64,000 nt of DNA from Cornus controversa (Eukaryota > Streptophyta > Magnoliopsida > Cornales > Cornaceae): positions 30,080,336 through 30,144,335 of the forward strand of contig CM048849.1 of NCBI GenBank assembly GCA_026545225.1, given 5' to 3'. Position numbers and translations under genes: made by a program. Below, piece after piece: positions 35,691-47,322 of the stretch (position 1 is its first letter; every line of letters begins with the position of its first letter). The notes beneath the pieces were generated by a model. It was not told where the DNA came from and made no database searches. It saw only the letters and a list, made by a program, of their open reading frames with translations.

Positions 35691-36525
35691 TATATATACA
35701 TTACTGGAATAACTGCAATAACTACTGTGAGTCCCATTCTCCATCCCTGATAACGACAAATAAATCCACTAAATCCATAACCTTTATTTTAACGCGTAAG
35801 CTTCAATATTTATAACTGCCCAACATCAAATTCATATATTTTTACACAGAACCTAATAACAGTTCATATATTGTGCAATCAACATCAATTTCACACGTTC
35901 TTTTACATAAACTCAACAATAATTTAAAATCCACAATATTGTTATTTCAAACACGTGATTTATTCCTATGGGTGCATACATATTGAGAAGGTTTTTCCTA
36001 TTCACAATTTATCGATATTTAAACACTAAGATCTCATATTTAATCTAGTAAATAATTTATACTTCAGAAAAACTCATACGATCAATACATTAAATGTAAT
36101 CCTAAGGTGTTAATATTATCAAAAATTCTAAACCTATAATTAAACGACAAGTCTCAGTTATATATAAATATATAAAATGAATCGACTTGCCTGTTATCGT
36201 TATTCCAATCACCGCTATTCGAATCACTGACTCTCTCTATGCAATTCCTCGATCACAGTTTCTCCTTCCGGCTACTGCAGAGGTTCGACGTATATTGGTG
36301 ATATATTTGTTTTAATCAAATATTATATATATCAAAATACAATATTATATCAAAAGTTATATAAGAGACGTATATCATACTTAAGCGATATAAGGGGTTT
36401 TTGAACTTTAAAAGACTCCTATTTATCTGCATCACTTAATATTTCAAAATTTAAAATAATATAACTATATATGTATATTATACGCTATATAGTTTTTATT
36501 TTATTTTTCAGGATATTACACCAAA

Positions 36526-37764
36526 CGTGTAATTTATTTTTCATGTGTCTTATTTGTTAAATAACATAAATTAAAAACTAGAAACATTCAATTTGTGAAC
36601 AAACAAAATAAAAAGGAAGGGAGGAAAAATAAAAAGCAATGGAAGAAAAACATCATATTAATTTTTTTGTTTTTTTGAAATTTTGGTGCAAAGGCTCCTT
36701 AGCTAAATTAAGATAACTACAATTGGAAAAGAATTTCATAGAGTCATGTTTTTCTCTTTTCAGCTTTTAATTTCTAAAAGTTCCCTACAAGTAATCTATT
36801 ATTAATAACTTCTTCCCAATTTTAGTTCTTAGTTTCCTTAAAGAACTATATATCATAATTTTATTTAAGTAAAATTAAACTTTCTTTTGGTTTTAAATAC
36901 AATTAATTTTTTTCTAAATAGGTTTTATTCATTGATAAAATGTTTGTTTCTAACTCAAATACTTTTTTAATATTTCAATAAGTAATCTATTATTAACAAC
37001 TTCTTCCCAACTTATTTAATCACGTAACTTTTATTATCCTAATCACATGCATTTGATCGATACTCTCAAAATTATTGTATTGTATTCTAAATTTTTCTAC
37101 TTCTAAAATAATTATTGATAAATTAATTCAACAAGAAGAAATAATATTTTTAAAATCAACTCAAACGATATAGTCTGAAGAATAAAGTAGAACAAAAAAA
37201 ACCACATTACTATGAAAATTAGGGTTGAGTGATTCATAGATTTTTGAAATCTCTTCAATACTATTGTCTTAATAACTTCCTCTAACTTAGACATTGAGGG
37301 GAGAGGGAAACGTGAGAGAGAAGAAGTATTTTCATGCCAAAAAAGAAAGAAACATAAGAGAGAAGTTGCAATTTGGAGACAAGAATTTTAACCCTATCAA
37401 ATAAGGGAAATTAGGATATTTAAAATATAAAAATTAAAGATTGTATAGTAGAGGGACAACTTTGTAATTTTATTTTTAAAAAAAGATGGGAGTGAAGTGC
37501 TAGAAGATATTAGTGGAGTGCTAATATCAGCTCCATTTTAAAACTCAATTTACAGTTTAAATATATTTTTAGAAATGACATATGTATATATACATATTTA
37601 GAGAGATAACGAGAGTTTATATAAGCATTTATAAATTTTTAGAATTTATATAGATTCAACACACTTTATATTACAGTGAGAATTTATGAAAGTAAAAATA
37701 AAAAAGTTACTATTTATGTATAATATTATTTTATTTCATTTTCCTAACTCTTTGAAAGAGTTGT
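36526..37764. other. AT-rich spacer, nothing recognised
   Basis: No gene and no element ends. AAGTAATCTATTATTAA..AACTTCTTCCCAA occurs at 36789 and 36979. The word GTGCTAATATCAGCTCC at 37518 also occurs in the lectin flank copies. Confidence 0.55.
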
Positions 37765-39462
37765 AATACTAATGCATTTAGACCTCTAATAAGGTTTGGT
37801 CCATTATGACAAAGACCCCTCCATCTAAAATTTCGTCAGTTTTGTCAAAAAAAATAGTTGAACGGACCATAATGCCCATCAAGTATATATATATATGCAC
37901 ATATGTAAATTTCAGAATATAATAAGATTATACATATACAAATACATATATATTCATATATATCATCTACAACGGTACCATATACATATATATTTACACA
38001 TAACCGTATATATATATACACACACAAACACACACATATATATATGTGTATCACCACTCAAACCAGCGGTGCCACCACCACCCCTAACCATCCCAACCCC
38101 ACACCTGGTGGCGCCACCACAACCACAGTCACCATCACCACCATCAACTTCTTTGTATACACACACAAACTTATATATACATATATATATATATATAGAC
38201 AAAACACACACACACACACAATGTATCAGATTTGGGTTTGTCTAATCGGTGAGATAGTTAAGCTCTATCAGAGTTCGTAGCCCAAGGCGGAGGGACTGGA
38301 ATCTTCAAAGTTAAAGTGATGATGGCGGTAACTAGTTTAGTGGTGATTGATCTATTTGAAATTAGGGAAGAAGATCTATTTAACTTAGGGTTTGAGCAAT
38401 TTCTGCGTCGATCGATGGTGAGACTCGGTGTCGACGACTAAAGATCTGACAAATAGATTGGTGATGTCGTTCGATTTGCAGATTGATAGTTCAAGAATCC
38501 GGCAAAGATGGTACTCTAGTGGTGGATCTAAGGAAGATGGCTGGACAATGAGGATGTGTGTGTGTGTGTGTTAAAGTGTGTTTGGATTTGTTTGGTAGAG
38601 ATGATGATGGTGTGCTCATGGGTGGTCTGGTTAATGGTGGTGGTGGTTTTGGTGTGGTAGTTGGGATTGTGCATGATGGTGGGGTGGGTTTCGACTTAAC
38701 TATACAGGGGTGATTGGGGTGTTGCAGATGGTGGCTGGTTGGGGTGTTACAAGTGGTGGCTCATGGGTGGTCTGATTAGTGGTGGCGGTGGTGGTCGTGC
38801 TCCGTTGCCCCTACCATTTGGTTCTCAGACAACGGCGAGCATTTTGGTTGTCCGTTCTCTTTCTATACATACATACTGTAATATAAATATCGATAGAAAT
38901 TGAATTTTTTTTTCTAGATTTTGGTGTAGTTTTTGATTAGCAAGAAGAAAAATTAAAATTATGTATGTATATATGTATATTGATATGAATTGGGATTTCA
39001 ATTTTTTTGAAATTTTGTGATAATTTTGAACTAGAAACGGTGCTTGGTGGTGGTGTTGGTGGTGGTGGTGGTTGTGGGTGTGTTGGTGAGAGGTGGTGGC
39101 CTCGGTAGATTGGGTGGTGGTTGTGGGAGTGTTGGAGGCTTTTTCGGCAATGGGTTGGTGGCCATATATGGTGGGAGGAGGTGGTGTGATTAATAGTCGT
39201 ATGTGCAGAGGAGGGAGATCAGAGAAGGAAGAAAAGAAAAAAAAAGTATTTTTTTATACATGGGCGAATTGGTAATTTCATATATTCAGATAATTTATCA
39301 ATTTTAACAATAAAAGGGGTAAAACAGTAAAATCGCTCTATTTTTAACGTCTCTTTTGCCAAATTCATTAAGAGAGGTGAGTGCAACAAAATATATTACT
39401 TTGATACTACATGTAATTAAAGCAAACTTGAAGGGAGGTCAGTGTAATTTACCCTATTAATA
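37765..39462. mobile_element. Candidate Mutator-like element with mirrored arms, 1.7 kb
   Basis: The right end, reverse-complemented, reads GGGTAAATTACACTGACCTC, matching the TIR type of 28423-29332. The left border is less certain (TTTAGACCTCTAATAAGG near 37778). The left half has an ACC-rich block (38048-38150) and the right half a GGT-rich block (38620-39130), as expected of inverted arms. Open frames in these blocks are low-complexity and change strand with the arm. No transposase. Confidence 0.4.
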
Positions 39463-40049
39463 GATTACATTTTTTTTATCTCGGGAAGAGTTATAATATT
39501 ATCATATTAGGTTTGTTTAGTGTTAGAAAGAATAATAATATTATTTTATTATATTTGATAACAGAACTCATTTATTGCACTGGAAATATGTATACTTTAT
39601 TAGATTTCTTTCTTTACTTGGTTAACTTTAGCCAAACTTGTTCATCACAAAACAGGAAGTTGTTTTTTAATTACTGTAGAAGATCCGGGCCTGTGAGTAT
39701 TTTTAATTATTTTGCAATTTTTTTTTATTTTATTATTACTTTTTTTCACTTTTGATTTGAACAATTCCATATTTGTCATATCAATTGATTTTTTTTTCAA
39801 GTACCACTACGCCCTTGAATTGAGATCGTGACTCGTTCACTCAATATAAATGATATATATGTAATTTATAACTCACAATCCACATGATGAACCATAAAAC
39901 TATATATACATATCTTAATATACAAATCTGTAAATTTGTGACCCTAATTTTGATTCGACCCAGATTCTGTTGCAACTCGATTTGGATCCAATTATTTGGA
40001 CTTTGCTTCTGAAATTTGTTTTAATCTATTCTATAGGGCTGCAACTCGG
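39463..40049. other. AT-rich spacer, nothing recognised
   Basis: No domain-bearing frame or element end was seen. Confidence 0.55.
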
Positions 40050-40705
40050 GCGGGTTGGGCGGGTTAGAGGTACAACTCGGGCTTAACCCTACATATAAAA
40101 TGTTCAACCCTAACTCAACCCTAACCCTACTTTCAACCCTAACTACTCAACCCTAGCCCAACCCATTCTTAAATTTTTAAAATCGGGTTCGCAACTCGGG
40201 TTAAGATTTCGGGTTAGAAAGTCGGGTTAATTCGGGTTATCTATATCACCAATTTCTATATTGAAAACTTAAAGTGATCTTTAATAAGTTTCATATTATA
40301 TTACTCCTAAATACACACAAAATTAAAAACTTAATGCAAATTTCTAAAAAATTACAAACAAATTTTTAGGAAATTAATTATCCAAAGTGTTAACATACAA
40401 TAAATTAAGATTTAAATAAAGGAAGTTGAAAAGAAAAAGGTTATCATAATTTGAATATTATACATAATATATTTAAAATAAAAAATATGTATAAAAATAA
40501 TATTACAATTCAGGTTCGGGTTGGGTTCGGGTTGTTGACACCTCAACCCTAACTCAACCCTAATTAAGTTCAGGTTGAGATTTTTCAACCCAAGCTCAAC
40601 CCTAATTATAAAAATAGTTGCCCAAACTTATAAAAAATTGGGTTGGACTCGGGTTGGACTCGGGTTGAATTCGGGTTGCCCAACCCAAGTTGCCCAAGCT
40701 TATAA
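40050..40705. repeat. CAACCCTAA/GGGTTG-rich repeat element, possibly a hAT-type MITE
   Basis: The left part has many CAACCCTAA and CGGGTTGGGC words and the right part is their mirror (CTCGGGTTGGACTCGGGTTG, TTGCCCAACCCAAG), around an ordinary AT-rich centre. The ends GGGCTGCAACTCGGG and, reverse-complemented, TTGGGCAACTTGGG are similar. I could not fix a target duplication. It resembles telomeric repeats in composition but is not a telomeric array. Confidence 0.5.
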
Positions 40706-40911
40706 TTTTTTTATCTAGTCTCTATTGTAACTAGGTTTTGTAGTTTAGTATAAGAAAACCCTGAAATAAAGAAATATATAGTTTGAGAAAAAAAGATTGT
40801 GGACTTGAAAACTTGTATCTTTTTTGGCTATCTTCAATGTGAAGATTACATTTTTCAGTCACATTTTTGTTGTAATGCAAAAGTTCATGCTTCTTAATTG
40901 AAATCTTATAG

Positions 40912-40935
40912 GTGACGGCGGACAACCAAAGACGG

Positions 40936-40971
<36 letters not shown>

Positions 40972-41522
40972 TATCTGATTTTTAAATCTGTGACTCATGC
41001 ACAAATTTATTTCATTTTATATTTCTCTTATCTCTCATGTTTTGTGAAAGCGATATATATATATACACACACACACACACACGAATGTCATGCAATATAG
41101 TGATCCCTTTTTACCAATATAACTTATGTAGGTCAAATTATGAGTCGTATGAAATTTTGATTTCTTTTGGAGGTACTACGGACAAGTAGGTAACAGGGTT
41201 GTTATTCGGTCGCTTGAATTTGAAAGCAACAAAAGAAAACATGGACCGTTTGGCATCGAGAGGAAGGAGAGAAATTTGAATTCGATGGAAGGTCTCACCA
41301 GTGTCTTACTTCCCAATTGAAAACCATCCTCCTCGTGTGAGGGTAATGCTCCATTTTCAATATTTTTTAATTAAAAATGGAATTAATTATTAAAGGGATG
41401 ATATATATACAATTTTATATTTATATTTTTATTTATTTTAATAGTTAGTTTACACCTATTGACTTGCCCATCTTAGGATCAATGGCACAGTTCGATTGGA
41501 TGCTAGCAATATGGGCTTCTAG
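40912..41522 (+). pseudogene. Jacalin-related lectin pseudogene
   Basis: Three pieces on the + strand match a jacalin-type mannose-binding lectin. The end of exon 1 (40912-40934, GGQPKT before a GT donor) is followed by an intron start similar to that after 46405. A second exon (about 41168-41255) reads YYGQVGNRVVIRSLEFESNK, then RKHGPFGIE, the conserved strand of jacalin domains. A scrap near 41478-41520 reads NGTVRLDASNMGF, resembling the C-terminal GxxLDAIG sugar-binding loop, but it ends in a stop. The first part of exon 1 is missing and the frame after PFGIE runs into unrelated residues and a stop. The presumed product is a cytosolic or vacuolar carbohydrate-binding defence lectin. Certainty about the family is good for the middle exon and weaker for the last piece. 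Confidence 0.72.
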
Positions 41523-42092
41523 TTTGGTGATGATGAACTAATCAAATGCTTCGGTGAATGGATTCTTAATTATAACTGTTAATTGTAAATTATAATTCTA
41601 TATTTTTGCTTGAAAATTAATTGTCATATTTTTTTAGGTGTGGTATAATTTTATTTTATTATATTTTATTTTTATGATTTGCAAGATCGATTGATCCACA
41701 ATATTTATTTAAAAACTAACTTTAATAAATTTACAATTTTACATCACCATTGCATCAAGCAAGTAAATGTTTCACAATTAATAAAATAATAATAATAATT
41801 AACCAGGTGCATTTCTCTTAAAACTATTTTAAATGGTAATCACATCCTATAATTATGGATAATACTTGACAGCACCAAAATCATTCTCCCTGCTTATATG
41901 AACCAGTAGAATTAAAACAGTTGTCCAAAACTTTATTTTTTTTAAAATAAACATTATTCATCTTTTTGTGGGTTAAATAAAAAGTTCATCGTTTATTGAT
42001 TTTGTTTTGTCTCTTCAACTTCTATCTGCACACTCATTAGTACACATAAGCAAAGAGAATGATGTTGGTACTGATGGGGGAGGACCCAAGTA
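41523..42092. other. AT-rich spacer, nothing recognised
   Basis: No coding motif or element end was seen. Confidence 0.55.
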
Positions 42093-42876
42093 TTATCCTA
42101 TAATTATACACACATTTATACTACCCATTTATTTTAATTAAACTCTAATCAATATACATATATATATATATATATACACACACAATTGTTAAGAAACTTT
42201 TCCTCTTTCTTAAAAAAATGAAAATATCTCTAAGTTTTATTTTTCTATTTAACTGTAGATCATGTTCCATTCTAATATAAGCTGCACTCGGATATATTAT
42301 ATCTATATTTTTATTTTTTCTATACATTTTTTCTAATTGTTTTTTTTTTATCAAATAACTACTATTCAATTAATTTAAAATTGTATTAAATGATAATCAC
42401 ATCCTATAATTATACACACATTTGTACTGCCCATTTATTTTAATTAAACTCTAATTAATTTATAAATATATATATTTACACACAATTGTTAAGATACATT
42501 CCTCTTTCTTAAAAAAAGATGAAAAAAACTGAAAATCTCTCTAAGTTTTATTTTTCTCTTTAACTTCAGATGATGTTCCATTATTATATAAACTGCCCGC
42601 ATCCATATTATATCTACATTTTTATTTTTTTAATACATTTTTTCTAATTTTTTTATGAAATAACTACCATTAAATAAAATTAAAATTGTATTAAATGATA
42701 ATCACTTCCTATAATTATACACACATTTATATACTATCCATTTATTTTAATTAAACTCTTATTAATATATACATATACACACACAATTGTTAAGAAACTA
42801 TTCCTCTTTCTTAAAAAATAAAAAATAAAAATCTATCTATTTTTTTTTTAAATGAGATCATGTTCCATTATTATAT
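42093..42876. repeat. Tandem array of a 306-bp AT-rich repeat, about 2.5 copies
   Basis: ATTTATTTTAATTAAACTCT starts at 42127, 42433 and 42740, periods 306 and 307. Each unit continues through CACACAATTGTTAAGA, CCTCTTTCTTAAAAAA, ATGTTCCATT and AATGATAATCACATCCTATA. The third copy is cut at 42876 by an inserted element and resumes briefly at 43510. A further 1.3 copies are at 47638-48045. Confidence 0.88.
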
Positions 42877-43509
42877 GGAAAATGATACAATTGACGACAT
42901 CTTCCCACCCGACTTAAAATTGATCTATGTGAAAAACTTACGTGGCTGAACATGTAATCTCAATTGCTCGCTCTCTCTCCCTCCATCTCCAATTTTATAG
43001 CACAAAATTTAGAATCCTAATCGTTCGCTCTCACTCCATCTCCATTAATCTCTCTTGCTCGTTATCTCTCTCCCCCATTAATTTAGCAGGAAAGTCATGA
43101 ATGAAAGTAGAAACCAAAGAACACAATCCATTTACATAGGTAAATCACTTCGAATGGCATTAAGGAAAGGGACATAACAGGAAGAACACATATAAACCAA
43201 AGAACATAATCCATTCAAAAAAATATAAAATATATTACATAAATTTAAAATTATATTTGAGATTTCAGTTTCTTCGTTTGAGATTTTTTTTTCTTCTTGA
43301 AACATTGGTTCTTCAAAGTGTGAGGCAAGGGAACTAAGAGAGTAGAGATGAAAATTTTTATTTTTTGGCAAGTCAGGAAGATGAAAAGTTGTTTGAATTT
43401 AGAAATATGTTTGTTTTAAAAATGAGTTACACTTTATTTGACACTTGGCCAATCATATAAGCATGTCAGTAGTAATCAGTTTTTTTAGTCGGATGTTGTA
43501 GCACTACTC
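42877..43509. mobile_element. Mutator-like non-autonomous element, 633 bp, 9-bp duplication
   Basis: TTATTATAT flanks it at 42868-42876 and 43510-43518. The uninterrupted target is visible in the previous 306-bp repeat unit (CCATTATTATATAAACTGCC near 42580). The ends are only partly inverted: TGATACAATTGACGAC..CCCGACTTAAAA against TGCTACAACATCCGACTAAAAA. A 9-bp duplication points to Mutator-like elements. The open frame at 43132-43371 (- strand) matches nothing I know. Confidence 0.72.
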
Positions 43510-43745
43510 TTATTATATAAGCTGCCTAAAGGTTTTCACAAAACTAAAAGTTGTTAAAATTATTTCCTTATCCTAAACTGGACACTCAAAAGGACACAAA
43601 CTTTCAACAAAAGTAAATTAAATTATATTAACTAATATTATTTTGTTTTCCTAATAGTTTCCTAAACATTGAATTCCTAAATTTTTCAAGAAAAGGACAC
43701 TCAAAGGACATAAACTTTGAAAAAAAAAAATTTGGTTATTAATAT

Positions 43746-44514
43746 TGTAACCCGAGAATTGTCCCTCGAGGGGGTGAATAGGGACTTTAGGCAAACGATA
43801 GAACTCTTTTGCTTTACCTTGTTTTGACAAAAGTTAGCTTGATTGAACTTTTGTCAAACACTTTGTGAGCTTATGTATTCAAGAAGTGGGAATGAGAATG
43901 CTATATCTTAGAAGGCTATAATGCACTTAAATAATCTAGTGGATACAACAAGTGTAAGTGTTTGTGTAAGTGCAACATATCATGCTTGTAATGTGAGAAA
44001 ATGTTGAAAGCACATTCTGTCGAATCAATAGTATGCAACTTGATTGGTAAAATGATAATCAAATTAATACCCAATTGTTGTGAAAAACTGTTGCGAATCA
44101 AGCACAATCATGAAACACGACACAAAACGAAACAAGTACAACCCACATAATATAAAAATTTACATGATTTGGCGATGTGCCTACGTCCATGGTGAAGATT
44201 ATCCGATGAAAGTTCACTATGAGAAAATCAGGAGATTACAAGTTTCAACTCTAAACCCTATATCTCGCTCTCTCACTCTCTTTCTATGTTTTTAGTGTTT
44301 TCTCTTGTTACTCACCCCAAACCCTTAGATGCCCTTATATATCGGGCTACAAGATAGTCTTAATTCGGGTTTAAAACTCGTAACTGATGGGCTATAAAGT
44401 TTTTTCCTAGGGCACTGCCCCTGGACCCCCATTGTTTAAGGCCACATGAAGTCCATTTTTTGAGTCAAAACCAGGTTGCAATGCCACCTAGGCCAAGACA
44501 AATTTTGGGCCACA
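43746..44514 (-). repeat. 3' LTR of a truncated Ty1/copia element
   Basis: On the - strand it starts TGTGGCCCAAAATTTG just after a polypurine-like GGTGGAGATTTATTA, and ends CTCGGGTTACA. It lies downstream of the copia RNase H piece at 44655-45011. The matching 5' LTR is not in the window. Confidence 0.75.
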
Positions 44515-45011
44515 ATATAATAAATCTCCACCTTGGCTGGAATTCCACTAAGGTCCGCAATCCCAGCTACTCCTTCGCATTCCCCTAAGGGCCTCAACAA
44601 CTATAAACAACAATCAAACCCAAATAATATCAAAACTTGATAGTAGGAATGAACTTAGTCATCATATCTGCCCGATGCTTTGTTATCCCAATCTTCCTCA
44701 CTGCAATAGCACCCTACAATCACATCTCTAATAAAGTGTAACCTGACATCAATATACTTGGTCCTCTTATGGAACATCTGATTTTTAGTCAGATGTAAAG
44801 CACTTTGGCAGTCGCAAAATACAATCAAAGAATCCTGTTGTAAGCCCATATCACTAACCAAGGCTCTAAGCCATATATCTTCCTTCACTTCCTCTGTGGC
44901 AACCATGTACTCAGTCTCTGTAGTAGACAATGAAACTGTAGACTGCAAAGTCACCTTCCGACTGATCACACTACCAGAAAGAGTAAAGACATACCCTGTC
45001 ATGGAGTGAAT
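44515..45011 (-). mobile_element. Ty1/copia RNase H fragment, broken
   Basis: The - strand reads STVSLSTTETEYMVATE, then WLRALVSDMGL, FCDCQSALHLTKNQMFHKRT and KYIDVRLHFIRD, the C-terminal RNase H of copia pol (ALSTTEAEY, CDSQSAIHLAKN, KHIDVRYHF). It ends toward a short leader and the LTR at 44514, as in intact elements. On the right it stops abruptly at 45011, where a truncated copy of the Mutator-like element begins. Confidence 0.9.
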
Positions 45012-45760
45012 TTTGTCCTTACATTGTAATATCATATTATATTTCAAATATGGTAAAATACACTGGCATCCCTTGAGGTTTGCCATAATTTTACTCACCT
45101 CTCCGAGGTTTGCCATAATTGCATTGACCTCTACTATGATGATTTGAAATAATATTTTAGGATAATTTTACCATTATACACTTAAATAATTTAATAATAA
45201 AAAAAATCTTATTTCTAAAATGATATGTATGTTTTCACGCACATGACACCACTAGCTCGGTCGTTTTTATCAACCCGTACATGTGATTTACGACAAAACT
45301 CAACAACTCAGTCCACATATCCGATCTTATATATGTGTTTGTATACATATCACTATGATCGAAGATCTTTGAAAGGAATTTTTGACAATTGATCAGATAT
45401 GTAAGGAACAAAATGAAAGATCAATAGTGGTCATGGGTGGTAACAATGGTGGTGTAGCATGTGTAGAAAAGAAGACTAAATAGATAGAGTATAATGTGGG
45501 CAAAAATGTTATTTTAAAAATTACATTTTTTTCGAGGGATGTCAGTGCAATTACAACAAACCTCAAAGGATGTCATTGTATTTTATTTTATTTGAAATAT
45601 AATGTTATATTATAAAGCAAGGGCAAAATTATCTTTTCACTATTAAAATTTATTCTGGCCACTGAAAAATGAATTTAAAAAAGGTAAAAGTAATAAAGGT
45701 CAATTAGTAATTTTGAGTATAATTTGACCAAATTTCAAAAGATGTCAGTAAATTTAACCC
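45012..45760. mobile_element. Second copy of the long-TIR Mutator-like element, left end missing
   Basis: From ATTTTGTCCTTACATTGTAA onward it matches 28550-29332, including the TGAGGTTTGCCATAATTTTA tandem words and the right TIR ending AGTAAATTTAACC. It shares the same right flank (AAAATATTATACTATATAC) as the first copy, so the two loci are copies of one ancestral insertion. The left TIR end is absent at the junction with the copia fragment. Confidence 0.85.
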
Positions 45761-46140
45761 AAAATATTATACTATATACTGAAAATGCCTTTAAAAATAA
45801 CAAAAATGACAACCGGAGAATGTGATATGCTGACAAAAGTCCAAATGGGGAACGTGAGATAGTGCCACACCCCTCTCTCACGTTTGGTAATCTGACCTTT
45901 TGTCTCCAAATTTTTATCCCATATAAGAAGAGAGAACTAATTAATATTCATTTGCAGTTCTACCCATGCACATCCTTAAATACTTCAGTCTCGAATCTCG
46001 ATTCCATTGGTAACTGGCCGGTTCATTAATTAAGGATCGATCCATATTCCTCACCAAAGAATTATGCCTTTCTACTTTAATTTTCTTGAATTGGATACTT
46101 ATATATATATATATATATATATATAGCTTTTTGATCTCAT
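45761..46140 (+). repeat. Lectin gene 5' flank, segmental copy B
   Basis: Matches 29333-29915 after the Mutator-like element, with the short block TCTCGAATCTCGATTCCATT also repeated at 30541. It contains a TA microsatellite (46098-46126) and leads into the lectin exon at 46199. It may hold the promoter of that gene, but no clear TATA box can be told from the TA tract. Confidence 0.8.
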
Positions 46141-46198
46141 TACTTTCTCATGCAAATTAAATTGAAGTACTAAACTCTTCTAGAGCTTTAAGGACTCC

Positions 46199-46405
46199 AT
46201 GGCGGATGACCAGAATGTTACTTTCGGGCCATATGGAAGTTCAGAACCAGGTAATCAGTGGAATGACCAAACCTACAACACGGTAAGGGAATTCATTATT
46301 TACTCTGGAAATGAAATTTATTCCATTCAAGTTGTCTATGATGACATTGAAGGAAAGCGGGTATCGGAAAAAAAGCATGGTGGTTCCGGCGGACAACCAA
46401 ACAGG
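46199..46405 (+). CDS. First exon of a jacalin-related lectin, remaining exons not found
   Basis: The 69-residue frame starts MADDQNVTFGPYGSSEPG, continues NQWNDQTYNTVREFIIYSG, NEIYSIQVVYDD, and ends KKHGGSGGQPNR directly before a GTAATATC splice donor. This is the N-terminal third of a jacalin-type beta-prism lectin: the GPYGG-like opening, W-D-D/N-G/Q-x-Y, IxSIQVxYD and the HGGxGG loop are all recognisable. Such proteins bind mannose or galactose and act in plant defence or storage. The start is chosen from the CCATGGCG context and family length. There is no signal peptide. The following intron is invaded by a hAT-like element (46637-47322), and I see no further lectin exon up to 49 kb, so the gene is probably orphaned or its remaining exons are elsewhere. 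Confidence 0.75.
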
Positions 46406-46636
46406 GTAATATCTATATATATATATATATATATATGAAATTTGATTTTCAAATCTGCCACTCATGGTCAAATTTATTTGATTCTATATTTGTCATGCCT
46501 CTCATGTTTTGTGAATGCTAGCTAACTAGACAAAAAAATGAATAATAAAATCATTACGGACTTTACCACATTAATTATTGCCTTATCAATTGTACGTATC
46601 GCGCTAATTAATCTCTCTACTTTACTTTATTTCAAG

Positions 46637-47322
46637 CAAGGGCGGAGCCAGGATTAGAGGGTGGGGAGGGCTAAAACAAAAAAAAAAGTGTAAGAAATTT
46701 ATAATTTCTTCATCAACCAATGAAATCTTAGAGATTTCACTGTATTTGATATATATGTATATACAATATAATTCAGGATGTTATGCTCATCAACAGAAAT
46801 ATATTATAAACAAAAAATTTTGAACCCTTCCATCTCATCCATAAAAATTAAAATTGAACTCAAATATATAATATTTTAGGAAAAAAAATAAACAAAACAA
46901 AATAGGAAAAACACAATGTAAAAGGCAAAAGAAGTGCCATCTGTTTCACTACACTGAATCATATTATATAACATCAAACACACACATATAGCTTAGAATT
47001 TGGATGAGAGATTTGGGCATCTTATTGATCAAAACTCATTCTCTTTTGATAATATGTGTATAGATACAGTCTTAAAGAGAGAGAGAAAATAAAGTTTTGA
47101 GAGAAAGAGAGATATTGTGGAAGAAGGAGAAGGGAGTAAAATGGTCTATAAAAGGGTGATTGTTTAGAGACTCTATCTCAATTTCTCACACTAATGGGCC
47201 TAATTGGAAGACCAAACATAAGGTGGGCTGAGCTAATGGGTTGGGAAGAGAAGTAGTAAATTTTTTTTTTCTTTTGGACCTGGGCTATAGCCCAGGTTAG
47301 CCCATTACTAGATCCGCCCATG
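46637..47322. mobile_element. hAT-like non-autonomous element, 686 bp, 8-bp duplication
   Basis: ATTTCAAG flanks it at 46629-46636 and 47323-47330. The ends are inverted: CAAGGGCGGAGCCAGGAT on the left, and CATGGGCGGATCTAG as the reverse complement of the right. An 8-bp duplication with CA.GGGCGG ends is characteristic of hAT elements. The interior has no transposase. It lies downstream of the lectin exon, in what would be intron 1. Confidence 0.85.

Larger units (their letters stand above)
33883..36520 (-). mobile_element. Solo LTR, 2.6 kb, target duplication CCAAA
   Basis: On the + strand it begins TGTCACACCCCTAAATTT and ends TTCAGGATATTACA, with CCAAA at 33878-33882 and 36521-36525. On the - strand this reads TGTAATATCC..GGGGTGTGACA, a typical Ty3/gypsy LTR. 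No internal region is present. Two internal minisatellites (35170-35360, 35510-35680) lie in its centre. Confidence 0.92.

Noticed and set aside
37895-38280. Open frames on both strands at 37.9-38.3 kb
   Set aside because: Composed of TA/CA microsatellite translations (YIYIH, THTHT) and an ACC-rich tract.
40080-40160. CAACCCTAA words considered as an interstitial telomere
   Set aside because: They are irregular, interrupted and mirrored within a short element, so a true telomeric array is unlikely.
43132-43371. 79-residue frame in the Mutator-like element as a captured gene
   Set aside because: No recognisable domain, and composition is like the surrounding AT-rich DNA.
46241-46471. Open frame antisense to the lectin exon
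   Set aside because: It is a shadow of the real exon extended by a TA microsatellite.
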